Shown: positions 10,506 through 20,444 of the stretch, in pieces
Position numbering within the stretch: position 1 is the first letter of the stretch
Layout of the letters: every line of letters begins with the position of its first letter
Translations under genes and position numbers: made by a program
The notes under the pieces: model-generated
The model's database searches: none
Seen by the model: only the letters and a program-made list of their open reading frames with translations
Told to the model about the DNA's origin: nothing
Origin: Paramoeba atlantica
Lineage: Eukaryota > Discosea
Assembly: GCA_977017575.1 (NCBI GenBank)
Contig: CDRNVI010000040.1
Span: 434,001-498,000 of the forward strand
Direction of reading: 5' to 3'
Length of the DNA: 64,000 bases

Positions 10506-11078
10506 CGAATGCCTATTGAAATACAATCAGTTTATATCACATGTAGTCGGAGTATGAATGTGCTACCCTTTAACAATCAAACGACATCCACATGTGACAG
10601 AGAGTGTAACATGTAACATGTATGTACATGTTCTATGTACGTCTTGAACTAGTACTGATTTAAAGGTCAGTTACCACATCAAGATATTTTTCGCTTCGTG
10701 TGTGTTAAAAAAATGTTTTTATTCATATTTTTAATATTTATCGTTGAATTTAGTATCATGTGAATTAAACTGATTCGATGGTAGAACCATTTCCAAAAAA
10801 AGAATAGAAGACACGCATGTTGATTTCATAGTTGTTTTTTTGTTAAATAGCTTATCTAAAGCAAACGAAAAGGGACATTTCTCGTTTTTGAAGAATTGAA
10901 ATATTCATTTAGGGGACTTTTTGGTGAGAACCTGCAGTGTAGTGGCTAACGAGACAATGTTTACAGAACAATATGTAGAACGCAATTTGTTTTAAAAATC
11001 GCATACGTTTCCTCTTTTATCCATATTGCTACCTATTTTATAAGCTTCTGCGTGATCTACTAGGCTGAGCGAACAATA
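10506..11078. other. AT-rich intergenic region
   Basis: It contains a cluster of ACATGT palindromes at 10600-10640 and long T runs. I see no gene, known RNA or inverted-repeat element in it. Confidence 0.5.
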
Positions 11079-12446
11079 ATGAATGGTGTCACAGGTTTTC
11101 TTCGGAAACAAAGAACTGGTCGATCTGCGTTTCACTTTACAGAGCATCGTCTGATCGAGAGGTCTTCAATGTTCAAATCTATGCCGTCAGAAAGTGTGAA
11201 GTCCTTTGCAGATCATGAGCTGGTTGGACTTCATAAATCGTATCGCTCTCTTTCTTTCTCTGGGCAGCTGGAGCTCATGCAAGTTACAAGGCAACGGATC
11301 TGCAAGTCGCAGGATGAAGCATCCCAGTGCCTTAGCAAAAATATGGATCTTCTCTTGGAATTGTTAGAGTACATGGGTCGAAATCATAATTATGACGCTG
11401 CACTGTCATTTTATGTTGTGGAAAGTTTGAAATCGTTCCAAAGTGGAGAGTGGAATGCTGAGAGGGCGGTTCAGTATTTGCAAGCGCTCTCAATTTATCG
11501 TTATCTATATGATTACAGCCTCCAAAAGAAATGTCTTGAATGCTTAAGCGCCGAAGTAAATATCCGTTCTCTGACGTCAAACACTCAACTGAGACTTTTA
11601 GAAATTGCACAGAATGTAGGTTTGTCTTCAGAATTTCTTGAACTATTGTGCGATATATTTAGAGATCGAATTTCACAACGATTAGACTTCTTGTCACAAG
11701 GTGGCGACGGGGGAGTGATCAATGGATCCAAAAAAGCAATGGAAAAACAACCCGATTCCGAGGACTTATCCGCCAATCTTGGTCGACTTTGCTTACGAGT
11801 TGCGCAAACTCTGCAACTGGCTAATCTGGATCACGAAGGGCTTTGTTCCATACTGCAAAAGTGGTATGTTCTGAAGTACGAGGTTACTTGCGTTCGGAAG
11901 CAATCAAGTGAAGAGAAAAGTCCATCACAAGTAACAGAAATAAATCCGTTAGACGTGGCTTCCGAATTGGATTTCAGTGAACACATTGTTATTGCACAAG
12001 CGGTTCTCTCTGCCCGTATAATGCATACTTTTGCCGTAGCATTTTCTAGGAATATTAGTCACCACTTAAGAAACATTGGGGGACATGCTCTATCCAGTGC
12101 GGTCGTTTGTCTCGAGGGCTGTGGGGCCCTTGATGAGCAGTACATGCGAAAATATATTCTTCCTGCGCTCAACGACTGCTTGTCGAAGTTTACCTGTGTA
12201 GACTGCATTCGTATGATTGGGGCTCTAGGGAGATCCGCGTGTCTTCAGTCGTGCATTGCATCAGCAGTTCTTCCGTTGTCGCGAAAGATACGATCAGAAG
12301 TTTATGATCTTAAATTCTGTCCACAACAAGCTGCATTGGAAGCTATCCCTGGTATTCGACGTTTGATAGGGATGGGAATTCTTGATCGCGGAGTGGAACA
12401 CAGGATACGCCAAGCCACACCGGCTCTAAGCGATAAGCGAATGTAG
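11079..12446 (+). CDS. Helical-repeat protein, possibly mitochondrial RNA-binding
   Basis: I do not recognise a named family. The 455-aa chain is almost entirely alpha-helical, with repeating units of about 36-40 residues such as 'L..L..(Y/L)..L....L..CL..' at 130-160 and 'CVDCIRMIGALGRSACLQSCI' at 388-408. This is reminiscent of the helical-repeat (HPR/OPR/PPR-like) proteins that act on organelle RNA. The first 25 residues are basic and hydroxylated without acids (FLRKQRTGRSAFHF), as in a mitochondrial presequence. The larger protein at 59798-63400 has the same character. The mitochondrial role is inference. Confidence 0.6.
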   Translation: MNGVTGFLRKQRTGRSAFHFTEHRLIERSSMFKSMPSESVKSFADHELVGLHKSYRSLSFSGQLELMQVTRQRICKSQDEASQCLSKNMDLLLELLEYMGRNHNYDAALSFYVVESLKSFQSGEWNAERAVQYLQALSIYRYLYDYSLQKKCLECLSAEVNIRSLTSNTQLRLLEIAQNVGLSSEFLELLCDIFRDRISQRLDFLSQGGDGGVINGSKKAMEKQPDSEDLSANLGRLCLRVAQTLQLANLDHEGLCSILQKWYVLKYEVTCVRKQSSEEKSPSQVTEINPLDVASELDFSEHIVIAQAVLSARIMHTFAVAFSRNISHHLRNIGGHALSSAVVCLEGCGALDEQYMRKYILPALNDCLSKFTCVDCIRMIGALGRSACLQSCIASAVLPLSRKIRSEVYDLKFCPQQAALEAIPGIRRLIGMGILDRGVEHRIRQATPALSDKRM

Positions 12447-12656
12447 CCTAGCCAAGTCCTGAATCGTCAGTAGTAGTACTTTCATTTCCATTCTGAAATG
12501 CATCATAGTGGTTCTAAATCAGAGTCCACATCAGAAAACGTCTGAAAACTAACGAATCAGATTGCTAATAGTAATATGGCGTAGCTTTCCGCGAACTAAA
12601 GGACTTCCCTACAAGGCATTAAAATCGAGCAACACTGTTATTCGAATGTTTCAATA

Positions 12657-12664
12657 AAATTGCT
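12657..12664. repeat. Left 8-bp target-site duplication of Merlin element
   Basis: AAATTGCT here is repeated exactly at 13255-13262, flanking the inverted repeats of the element between them. Confidence 0.8.
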
Positions 12665-13254
12665 GGTGAAAGTGAAGCATTATTGCGCCAAAAGAACACT
12701 TTTTTACGTTTTTCAAATATTGGTTTGAACCAAGTATGTTTTCTTTTAGAGCGTGTCAGATTATTAAAAATACAAACTTTTTTCACGGTTTATCACTATG
12801 AACTCCGCACAAAAACACAATTAATTAAGTTGTCTGCTGGAAGCCGAACCGTAACGCGCACTGATTGCTGGCGATCGAGTCGCTCGCTGGGAAACGACTT
12901 GCGGCATGAGACAGTTAATCATCGGCGATCTTTGGTGCACACCAACATTGTTGAACGCATGAATGAGATGCTCAAGAAGGCAGTACGATCCCGTGGGAAT
13001 GGGACCCTTGGGTGCTTTGATGAAGAATGAAAAGATCGACCAAAGTTTAGCGAAGAAGTCGTCAATGATCTGAAGATCGGAAATAGCGGGGGAAATCCTT
13101 TATAAAGCGCTTTTTAAAATCCTTTTAAACGCTTTTTTTAAATCCTTTAAAAAGGCGAAATTAAAAGAAATAAGTACTAGCGGCCCATAAACCTAAAAAA
13201 ATATCTTCATTTATTTTTTTTTCAAAAAAGGCTCAATAATGCTTCACTTTGACC
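12665..13254. mobile_element. Short Merlin (IS1595-like) DNA transposon with TIRs and 8-bp TSD
   Basis: The element is 590 bp. Its ends (12665-12689 and the reverse complement of 13230-13254) match at 23 of 25 positions and begin GGTSAAAGTGAAGC. The 8-bp duplication AAATTGCT flanks it on both sides, the length known for Merlin. Inside, a plus-strand frame (about 12827-13030) encodes TDCWRSSRSL, then VNHRRSLV and HTNIVERMNEM. These match the end of the IS1595/Merlin transposase domain with its conserved D/E and 'H-T-N-x-x-E' segment. The front two thirds of the transposase are absent, so it is an internally deleted, non-autonomous copy. Confidence 0.82.
12827..13030 (+). pseudogene. C-terminal fragment of a Merlin transposase
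   Basis: About 65 codons of the transposase core survive within the 590-bp element, ending at a TGA. The segment includes the conserved TDCWRSS, VNH and HTNIVE motifs. The upstream part of the same open frame (12683-12826) shows no similarity I recognise. Confidence 0.65.
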
Positions 13255-13262
13255 AAATTGCT
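13255..13262. repeat. Right 8-bp target-site duplication of Merlin element
   Basis: AAATTGCT, an exact match to 12657-12664. Confidence 0.8.
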
Positions 13263-14772
13263 CTCCAACAATTGTGGAAGTATACATGGCATAAAGATGA
13301 CCAGGAGAGACATTTCCAATACCTCGTGATCGTCACTGGACACTATGCAGTTATCCTGTTCTATCCTGTGCCATTTCGTGCCTTCCACACCGATTTTTTT
13401 TGCCACAATGGCCACCTTTGGCGCTCACCTACATGTGAGCCTTTGCACCCACTTACAACAAAAAAGGGGTGGGAGGTAAACTCAGAGAAGGGGTATGAAG
13501 GGTAGCCTAATATAATAATTCATGATCGAGTATCAAATATTAGTACAAGTTCTTACTTAGGTAAACACAGAGATTAACTGCTTTTTATCTTACATTACCT
13601 ACTTAGCTTAAAATTGCGCTTTATGCTCTATAGAAGCTTTGTGCTCTTTTATTAAGAAGCTTTATGTCATAAAGAGCATAATATGATCTTTAAATATTCC
13701 GTAATCCTAACTCGTTCTGGTGTAAAAGGAGACTCCCCACCTTCACCTTCTGTAAATGCACTTCAAGATTATGAATTATCAAAGAATGTGCTAGCCACTG
13801 GCCTATACAACAGTGGTTGAAAATGTGTTCAACACGGTCGTGAAAATGAGATAATCAGAAAAAAGTTTCGTAAAATCCACCATCTTACAAAGCCCTAACT
13901 CCGTGAGAAGAAAGAAAACCGAGTACACCAGTCCTGAATCACAGAATCAGATAAAGCACTGCAATCTAGTCACCCCAAAAAAAACGAACCCTGTCAAGGT
14001 GCACCCTATCATATCTTTGTGCACGTGTTCCCCATACTTTGGTTAATTCAGATGCTTGCACGTGGGTTGGCACGACGAACCTCTTTAGTCAAGACTTTAG
14101 AAAGTTTGTCACGCTCGTCCTTACGTTGATCAATACATCTCATCAATCTAACCCGCAGTATTAGAACGTGTGTAGGAGGAGCCCACATGCTCAGCAGAAG
14201 TATGCCAGTGGAGGGTACGTCTTTGGGATATGATGACATCTTGAAGTACTGAGTCGAAAGAAGACGTACGGAGTGCAAAAACTTTACATACTCGTCGCTT
14301 CGAGAACACGCATTTATTTTGTACAAGTATTTCAATTACTTCTGCAAAACGGCGGATGTATCGTATATCTGCATTTTGCACTGTAGTGCGACCTCTCTAC
14401 ATTATTCTCCGTCTTGCTCTCCATTCTTGCTTACAAAATATTGTGTGAGTTTCACTTAAAATCTTAGTTACTTATTTTTGCCGTTTCGAGTATGGCTTGC
14501 ATTTTACGCGAGCTGCTTGACCGATTTCTTATTATAGTGCTTTACATAATAAGCATGATTACTACTTCTTGTAAAGATTGATGTGATATCTCTGCTAGTA
14601 TAGTAGCGACTACGTAGTAGTACACTACGTACGTAGTGTAAGTGATTATAGTAGACAATCGTAAAGTATTTCCTTCAAGCTTTGCATTATACAAAGCTGT
14701 TTAGCTTACAAAGCTTTACAATCATCCTGTACATGTAGGATAATGAGCTCCTGAGCTCTTTTTATACGTAAA
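13263..14772. other. 1.5-kb gene-poor region
   Basis: No convincing gene is found on either strand. It holds several short palindromes: a TTTATGCTCT..AGAGCATAA pair at 13620-13680, ACTACGTACGTAGT near 14628, ATCCTGTACATGTAGGAT at 14723-14740 and GAGCTCCTGAGCTC at 14744-14757. A short open frame on the minus strand at 14048-14335 has no recognisable features. Confidence 0.4.
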
Positions 14773-16761
14773 TTGTTCGAATTGTCGGCAGGGCAAGCTG
14801 AGAGTTCTCACTCGCGTTTCCTAACAAGATATCTTGAAACGAGATGTTCCGCACAGCTGCTTTATCGATTTTCTTCTACTGCAAAGCCTCCGTGGAGTTT
14901 CTATGTTGACTTTGTTGATCTCTGTGACTACGATCCCGAACTGGCTTCCTGGGTCCTCAGGTCCCCGTCTGTGGCCTTATCTGAAATATCGCATGTTACA
15001 TGTCTTATTCTGAATAAGCTTCTTGGGGTAAGAGCTCCAAGTCCTCTTCTAGGTTCTATTGTGCAGTCCTTTCCGGGCTCCATGCAAGCTGGGATTCTAC
15101 CACATGACATATTACCTCGTCTCATTCACTTTATATCCCCGGTACGGACCGTCAAATCTCTACGCAGCGCTGATATTGGCCGAGTACTTAAAATACACGG
15201 GATTGTGTTGCGCACATCAGATAAAAAAGTTATCGAATCTAGGAAACGCTACATCTGTCGTCGCTGTGCAAGTGAATGTACTGTTCACGCAGAACTTGCG
15301 CTACACTATCGTATTCGGTCTCCGGCAAAGTGCAGTTCGAAGAAGTGCATTTCTACTTTGTTTCAAGAATTAGTGACAGATAATTTAAGAGACGTGCAGT
15401 ATGCTCGCCTTCGAGACACATCTGAGTGTGATAGAACTGTTCCCTTGTCTGTCAATATTGCCATGGAGGACGATTACGTTGGAATGTTACAGCCAGGTGA
15501 CAAAGTTTCACTTGTGTGTATTCCAACAATCGTCTGGAGTGCAGTTTATCCAGACTGTTCCGGGACGCAAGACATAGTATTGAAGGTAATTGGCATGGAT
15601 TTCCTTAGAGAAAACTTGGCTGAGGCATCAGGAAATCCCTCAAATAAGAATCTATATGATTTCAGAGAAGCCTCGAGCAGCGAAGAAGCCATGAATGCAT
15701 CATTTGAACATTTACCGTCACGGATTTCTTCCCATACCTTTTCTTGTCTTGTACAAAGAGATGAATTTGTTGCAAAGGCGTTTCCAGGCCTTGCTGGTCT
15801 ACACATCGCCAAGCTTGCTATCATAGTCTCACTTTCTGGAAATTGTCCTATGCGAGAAAAAGTGACTCAAAGAACGGAAAGTCATTTACTATTTGTTGGG
15901 GAATCAAGTACAGGCAAGACTGAGCTATTGTCGCACTCCAAAGAACTTTGTACTCGTGGTGTTCTTACTACTGGAATTGGCTCCTCTATGGCAGGTCTTA
16001 CAGCCGCAGCTGTGCGTGTGGGTGGGGAGTGGCATCTTGAGGCAGGAGCTCTTGTTCTGAGCGATGGAGGGCTATGTTGTATTGATGATTTTCATGCTCT
16101 TTCAGAAGCAGACCGAATGTCCTTGTTAGAAGCTATGGAACAGCAGCGCGTTAGCATCGCCAAGGCAGGCATTGTGACACAGCTCTCCACACGGTGCAAC
16201 GTATTCGCTGCGAGCACGGTCAATAACGTAGCCAACGTAACATGGAGAAGCTTCTCCTTGCCACTACTTAGTCGATTTGATCTTGTTTTTACCCTACGCG
16301 ATTTGCAACATCGGAGTTGGGATGAGTATATAGCAGCGACTACTCTTCAGGATCTACAGCGTCAAGAGAATTCGAATGTCGCATTCCCTTTATTACAAAT
16401 TCAAAACACGATACAATCGGCACGATGCCGCGCGCTACCGAGCCATATGCCCGAGGATATTCAGGAATTCCTGCTACGCTACTATACCCGCCTGAAAGAA
16501 TATCACGAAGGGGCGACTTCCAATCCAATTACTTTGCGCTGTTTTACGTCGCTTGTGCGACTCACACAAGGTCACGCTAGATTAATGCATCACAGTATTC
16601 GATGGGTAGATGCCTTCACTGCAGTGTATCTGATGGAGCATACGCTATATGAAACTTGTCTTTTTGATTCGCACAATGTTTTTCATAGCGTTTCGAGAAC
16701 TAGTCTGGATTATGAAGAAATATTTTCTATGATGCATAAGAAATTGTTTAACAAAGAATAG
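14773..16761 (+). CDS. MCM9: MCM9-like minichromosome-maintenance helicase
   Basis: The 660-aa product matches MCM9, a paralogue of the replicative MCMs used with MCM8 in homologous recombination. The N-domain has a zinc-binding region (CRRC...C....C) near residues 157-195. The AAA+ core has Walker A GESSTGKTE at about 376 (Asp-Pro replaced by Ser-Ser), GIGSSMAGLTAAAV, LEAGALVLSDGGLCCIDDF with Walker B at about 437, EAMEQQRVSIAKAGIV, and the arginine finger LLSRFDL near 499. The LCCID and AMEQQ blocks match MCM9 better than MCM2-8. The long C-terminal tail of animal MCM9 is missing. There is no ATG between the upstream in-frame TGA at 14752 and residue 103, so the start given is the TTG at 14773, approximate only. 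Confidence 0.85.
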   Translation: MFELSAGQAESSHSRFLTRYLETRCSAQLLYRFSSTAKPPWSFYVDFVDLCDYDPELASWVLRSPSVALSEISHVTCLILNKLLGVRAPSPLLGSIVQSFPGSMQAGILPHDILPRLIHFISPVRTVKSLRSADIGRVLKIHGIVLRTSDKKVIESRKRYICRRCASECTVHAELALHYRIRSPAKCSSKKCISTLFQELVTDNLRDVQYARLRDTSECDRTVPLSVNIAMEDDYVGMLQPGDKVSLVCIPTIVWSAVYPDCSGTQDIVLKVIGMDFLRENLAEASGNPSNKNLYDFREASSSEEAMNASFEHLPSRISSHTFSCLVQRDEFVAKAFPGLAGLHIAKLAIIVSLSGNCPMREKVTQRTESHLLFVGESSTGKTELLSHSKELCTRGVLTTGIGSSMAGLTAAAVRVGGEWHLEAGALVLSDGGLCCIDDFHALSEADRMSLLEAMEQQRVSIAKAGIVTQLSTRCNVFAASTVNNVANVTWRSFSLPLLSRFDLVFTLRDLQHRSWDEYIAATTLQDLQRQENSNVAFPLLQIQNTIQSARCRALPSHMPEDIQEFLLRYYTRLKEYHEGATSNPITLRCFTSLVRLTQGHARLMHHSIRWVDAFTAVYLMEHTLYETCLFDSHNVFHSVSRTSLDYEEIFSMMHKKLFNKE

Positions 16762-16909
16762 TGGATCGTTATTCTAAAGTTCCAACACCTACCCCCTAGT
16801 TATTTGTCACCCACGCAACGCCCTCCCCCTATTTATTTGCCACTTTTCTCCAACAGAGGGGTGAAAATCAAGTAGGGGGGTATAGTACATACCCCCCACA
16901 GGAACCACA

Positions 16910-16986
16910 TGGTTCGTGTACTGAGTAAATATACATGTAGAGGCAATGCCGCGTCTGTTGAGATCCTCTCCCCGATCGCGATATTA
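16910..16986. repeat. Dispersed repeat copy 2 (matches 6408-6516)
   Basis: This short copy shares TAGAGGCAAT.CCGCGTCTGT and TCGCGATATT with the region upstream of the first LRR gene, in the same orientation. The inverted-repeat element at 16983 begins at its end. Confidence 0.5.
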
Positions 16987-17311
16987 CCGTATACCCCCCC
17001 CCCAATAAGGTGCCCCCCCCAGTAAGAGAGATTTGGCCCTTTTTGGGCTGACCCCCAGTAAGAGAGATCTGGCTTGGGAGCCCAACAGGAGGCGTATATG
17101 GGGTAGGGGGTTGGTGTCTGCATGTTGGGGGCCTCGGGGCTAACCCAGAGAAGCGTTTTAACACGTTTTCAGAAGCAAAAAATAGAAAAAATAGTCAAAA
17201 AAGTTGGGAGAAAAGAGGAAACTGGCCAAAAAAGCATACCCCCCCCAATAGGAGAGATTTGGCCATTTCGACCCAAAACCCATTCTCTTACTGGGGAGGG
17301 TATACGGTAAT
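16983..17311. mobile_element. C-rich inverted-repeat (MITE-like) element, copy 1
   Basis: The ends are inverted copies of each other: ATTACCGTATACCCCCC at the left, and its reverse complement at 17295-17311. A second inner pair (AGTAAGAGA, GAGATTTGG) extends the similarity. The left half carries a tandem duplication of the 'GTAAGAGAGAT.TGGC' segment. A related piece lies at about 53950-54120. No coding capacity was found. Confidence 0.65.
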
Positions 17312-17370
17312 TGATAAAAAATAGTCTACGTACATCTATCTAAATTTTTTGTTCTCGTTAACCCCTTGAT

Positions 17371-17781
17371 ATGTCTTTCGTTGTTTCCAAAAGAGAATCC
17401 ATCGCAGCTTTTTGGAAAGTAGGTATTTTCGGCTCAAGGATGAAGGAACAAAACAACTGCAATGTATCATATTGTCTCCGCAAAGGTTTGTCCCATAAAC
17501 AAATCGCACTGCAAAGAATTTTTTCTTTCCCACAGCAGATATTCAGCGTTCCAATTAATAATACTGGAATTCGATCCGGAACTGTTTCTGCTGTGAATAT
17601 TTTTGCTGCTCAAAAGAGGCACTTATGGAAAGGAGGCTTCGAAGTTGGATTTTTCCAGCATAGTCCTCGCAAGCGCAGACCAAAGCACAGAATTCGCACG
17701 GCGCGTAGGCGCAGAAAGCGGGTTCAAAAGAGAAATCGAAGCAAGCGACCGACTTCACGTTGTTTAATGAAAGCAGGTTAG
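17371..17781 (+). CDS. Possible small basic protein
   Basis: This 136-aa frame starts with ATG and ends in a strongly basic tail (RKRRPKHRIRT, then RRRRKRVQKRNRSKR at residues 100-130). Such a tail would suit a ribosomal or nucleic-acid-binding protein. I recognise no family. The gene is on the host strand and just before the transposon island. Its composition is normal for the host genes, but it could be a chance frame. Confidence 0.35.
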   Translation: MSFVVSKRESIAAFWKVGIFGSRMKEQNNCNVSYCLRKGLSHKQIALQRIFSFPQQIFSVPINNTGIRSGTVSAVNIFAAQKRHLWKGGFEVGFFQHSPRKRRPKHRIRTARRRRKRVQKRNRSKRPTSRCLMKAG

Positions 17782-17984
17782 CTGTCTTCCCTCTATATTG
17801 TCCTCCCTTCTGTGTACTATGCTATATTAAATTCTGTGCTGGAAATATACTGTGCCCCCCCCCACTTATTTGTCGTAGTCCCACCCTCCCACTTAATTGT
17901 CCTTTATATTTATGAGACTGGGCAGGAGGCGCCGCTTTTTTTGGGGGGGCTCAACTTTTTCCCTACGAACCTCATACATACAGT

Positions 17985-18110
17985 AGCTACAAGTAACAAA
18001 AGTGTTCAAATGTTTTCACAAATTTTAATGTTTTTATATTTTACAAAAGAGATGCAGAGGATAATGCAGTAATATACTCCCCCTCTCATTAATAATTATA
18101 AACCTCCAAA
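17985..18110. repeat. Repeat X, uninterrupted copy
   Basis: About 90 bp here (17985-18071) match the reverse complement of 26214-26305 almost base for base, and the following CTCCCCCTCTCATTAAT matches the reverse complement of 24920-24940. The second copy is split by a Tc1-like element. A poly-C/TA border lies at 18070. Confidence 0.7.
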
Positions 18111-18336
18111 AATCATTAAAGGGATCGTTTATAGAAATGAGGGGCTGCGGGTGGGTGTGTACCGAAACCGCACCGAAACCGCGGTTTGCAAATCAAGAAG
18201 AGGCCCCATTTAGGACTAGAAGTACAAGGGAATTTTTGATTTATAGGGATGAAAGTTTGGCGATGGGCATTGTACGTTCATATTTATTAACTAGTTTCTA
18301 TATTGGCGCAGAAAATCATAGACTTAACTACTTTAT

Positions 18337-19257
18337 ATTTTCTTTTTTAGGCTCTTCGTTAAACGCGGTGGTTGCTTTCAACTTAGAAGTCACTCATGCT
18401 GCGCGCTTCGCGTTGAAAACTACCGCCGCGTTTAGCGAAGAGCCTAAAAAAGAAAATTTAGCCGGGAAAACGGAAAGATTATAGCCAAAAATAGCCGAAT
18501 TTCGGGTAAAAATGGGGTCATTTTCGCATATTTTTGCTCTCAGAGCACTAAATCCGACATTTGCGCGTGGGAAATCACTCGTAGGTATGAATGGAAGCCT
18601 ACCGAACGTATTGGGTGGAGAATGCGACTCCAACCATACCATTCTTTCGACACAAAAATGCCCCTTTAGGTCCGAAAAATACTTTTTCACCTTTTTTAGT
18701 CAAAAATGGGTCATTTTGGGGGGCGCACCACGGTTAGAAGAAGGGATACCTTGCGAAAGCAACTGCGTAGAAAGCTAGTGTAGGTCCCAAACTATCAAAA
18801 TACAATAGGGGAAACCATTTTGGAAAAATATTTTTTTTGTCATTTTTTTCGCCAAGTTGAATTTTTTTTCAAAAAATTTTTTCCGAAAAAATCCGAACTT
18901 GGCGGACCCGTCCTGCGGATACGCGGGGGGGTCACCCCCGGGTAGGGGGGTGGAAAATGCGCGCCAAGACCCCGGCTACCCTTTCTGCAGTTTTTTTTTC
19001 GAAAACTAATTTTTTCGAAAAAATTTGCTCGACCATGCCCCCCCCCCTGGACCCCCCCCCTGGACCCCCCCCCTGGACCCCCCCCATGGACCCCCCATTT
19101 TTTTCAAATTTTTTTTTCAGTTTTGGACCACCGGAGCCCCCTTTTATATTTTTTTCTTCTATTATATTACTGTGTTCCTCTTTATATTTTCACTGTTTTT
19201 GTTCACTTTTTTTTCAATAATCGAGTGTAGAGCGGTAGTTTTACAACCACCGCAATT
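18337..19257 (+). mobile_element. Hairpin-ended repeat element, copy A
   Basis: The element is about 0.92 kb and non-coding. It begins with a large hairpin (arms 18337-18382 and 18412-18457, sharing AGGCTCTTCGTTAAACGCGG) and ends with a small one (19232-19253, GCGGTAGTT..AACCACCGC). Both ends contain the motif GCGGTGGTTG. The middle contains TCCGAACTTGGCGGACCCGT, a run of C-rich blocks and T runs. Full-length copy B lies inverted at 37926-40119, a third is split at 20125-24112 and a deleted one is at about 27020-27177. No transposase frame is present, so it is either non-autonomous or of unknown type. Confidence 0.75.
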
Positions 19258-20124
19258 AAGTACCTATATAATAGAGTGAACTGTGGGGTTGTTGATCCAA
19301 TGTATTCTCGTCGGGAATGGCTTACAGAGCACATAGATCAGGATATACTCCAAAACCGCCACTCAAAAATGCAAAGTAGATTATCTCGTTATTCTTTGTA
19401 ACAGTATTCTTTGCAACAGTATTCTTTGCAACAGTATTCTTTGTAACAGTATTCTTTGTAACAGTATTCTTTGTAACAGTATTCTTTGTAACAGTATCAT
19501 CTTTTGTGCTCAGTAGAAACATTTTTGCAGAAAAAAACAGTCTAAATATGCATGAAACTTTGGATCCATGTTCTACATCCGCTGTTGTCCTCCCCACCAC
19601 TTCTACGCTTCTCATCCTTCACCCCTTGAATCTTCACCTTGTCAGGTACTCTTAACCGCACCGAAACCGCACCGAAACCGTACCGAAACCGCAACGAAAC
19701 ACTACCCGCAGCCCCTCAAATTTAATGAGATTATAATTCTGAGTCTCACTTTTATAATTATAAACCATTTTTTATCTAGAAAGACACCTGTACCACATAC
19801 TTTGCACTAAAAATTGCTTCCAAGTTGAACGAAGTGTTTCGAAAATCAAGAATTTGAAGTCCATAATAAGAAAAAATCACTTATCGAATCTCATTAATAC
19901 TGTACCCCCCTGTTTATAATAGCCTCCGCCCCTCCCCCCTTTATAGGTTCTTTTTTTGGCAAACTGGAGAAGATTTTTTTTAATTTTCTTGCACTGTCTT
20001 AAATATTTTAATATTTTCATATGTTTCTTCGAGGTATGGCGCGTGTTCGTGCTGGACATTTTATTTTGGAAGAGCGCCGGGGCCCACTTGGCGATTGAAT
20101 AGTTCCTGGTTCCTCGTTCCCAAA
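19258..20124. other. Non-coding spacer between repeat copies
   Basis: Besides the minisatellite and the ACCGAAACCG repeats near 19655-19695, the stretch 19890-19945 has C-rich blocks with TTTATA like the edges of the other inverted-repeat elements. No gene was seen. Confidence 0.4.
19391..19495. repeat. 15-bp minisatellite
   Basis: There are seven tandem copies of ATTCTTTGTAACAGT; two of them have C in place of one T. The array lies between hairpin element copies and has no coding frame on the host strand. Confidence 0.85.
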
Positions 20125-20444
20125 TGAAAAAGAAAACGGAATCATTATAGCCAAAAATAGCCGATTTTCCGGTAAAAATGGGGTGATTTTTGGGTATTTT
20201 TGTTCTCAGAGCACTAAATCCGATATTTGTGTGCGGGAAATCACCTGTAGGCAGGAATGAAAGCCTACCAAACGTATTGGGTAGTGGATACGACTCTAAT
20301 CACACCATTCTTTCGACCAAAAAAGGCCCCTTGGGGTCCGAAAAATACTTTTTCACCTTTTTTAGTCAAAAATGGGCCATTTTCGCGGGCATACCACGGC
20401 TCGAAGAAGAGATAGCTTGCGAAAACAACTGCGGAGAAAGCTAA
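20125..20444 (+). mobile_element. Hairpin-ended element copy C, front half
   Basis: This matches 18470-18780 of copy A, from GAAAACGGA through GCCAAAAATAGCC to GAGAAAGCTA. The front hairpin is absent. The copy stops exactly at the TA where the DD35E transposon begins and resumes at 23681. Confidence 0.75.

Larger units (their letters stand above)
18134..19723. repeat. Possible outer inverted-repeat pair enclosing hairpin element A
   Basis: GAGGGGCTGCGGGT at 18139-18152 is matched by its reverse complement at about 19703-19719. Both ends carry short repeats of ACCGAAACCGC next to them. The region between contains hairpin-ended element copy A. A related fragment (GGGGCTGCG with GGTTTCGGTA) lies at 37494-37533. 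The relation may mean a further element into which copy A inserted. Confidence 0.4.

Noticed and set aside
19391-19495. Possible CRISPR-like array
   Set aside because: The 15-bp units are contiguous without spacers, in a eukaryotic setting, so this is a minisatellite.
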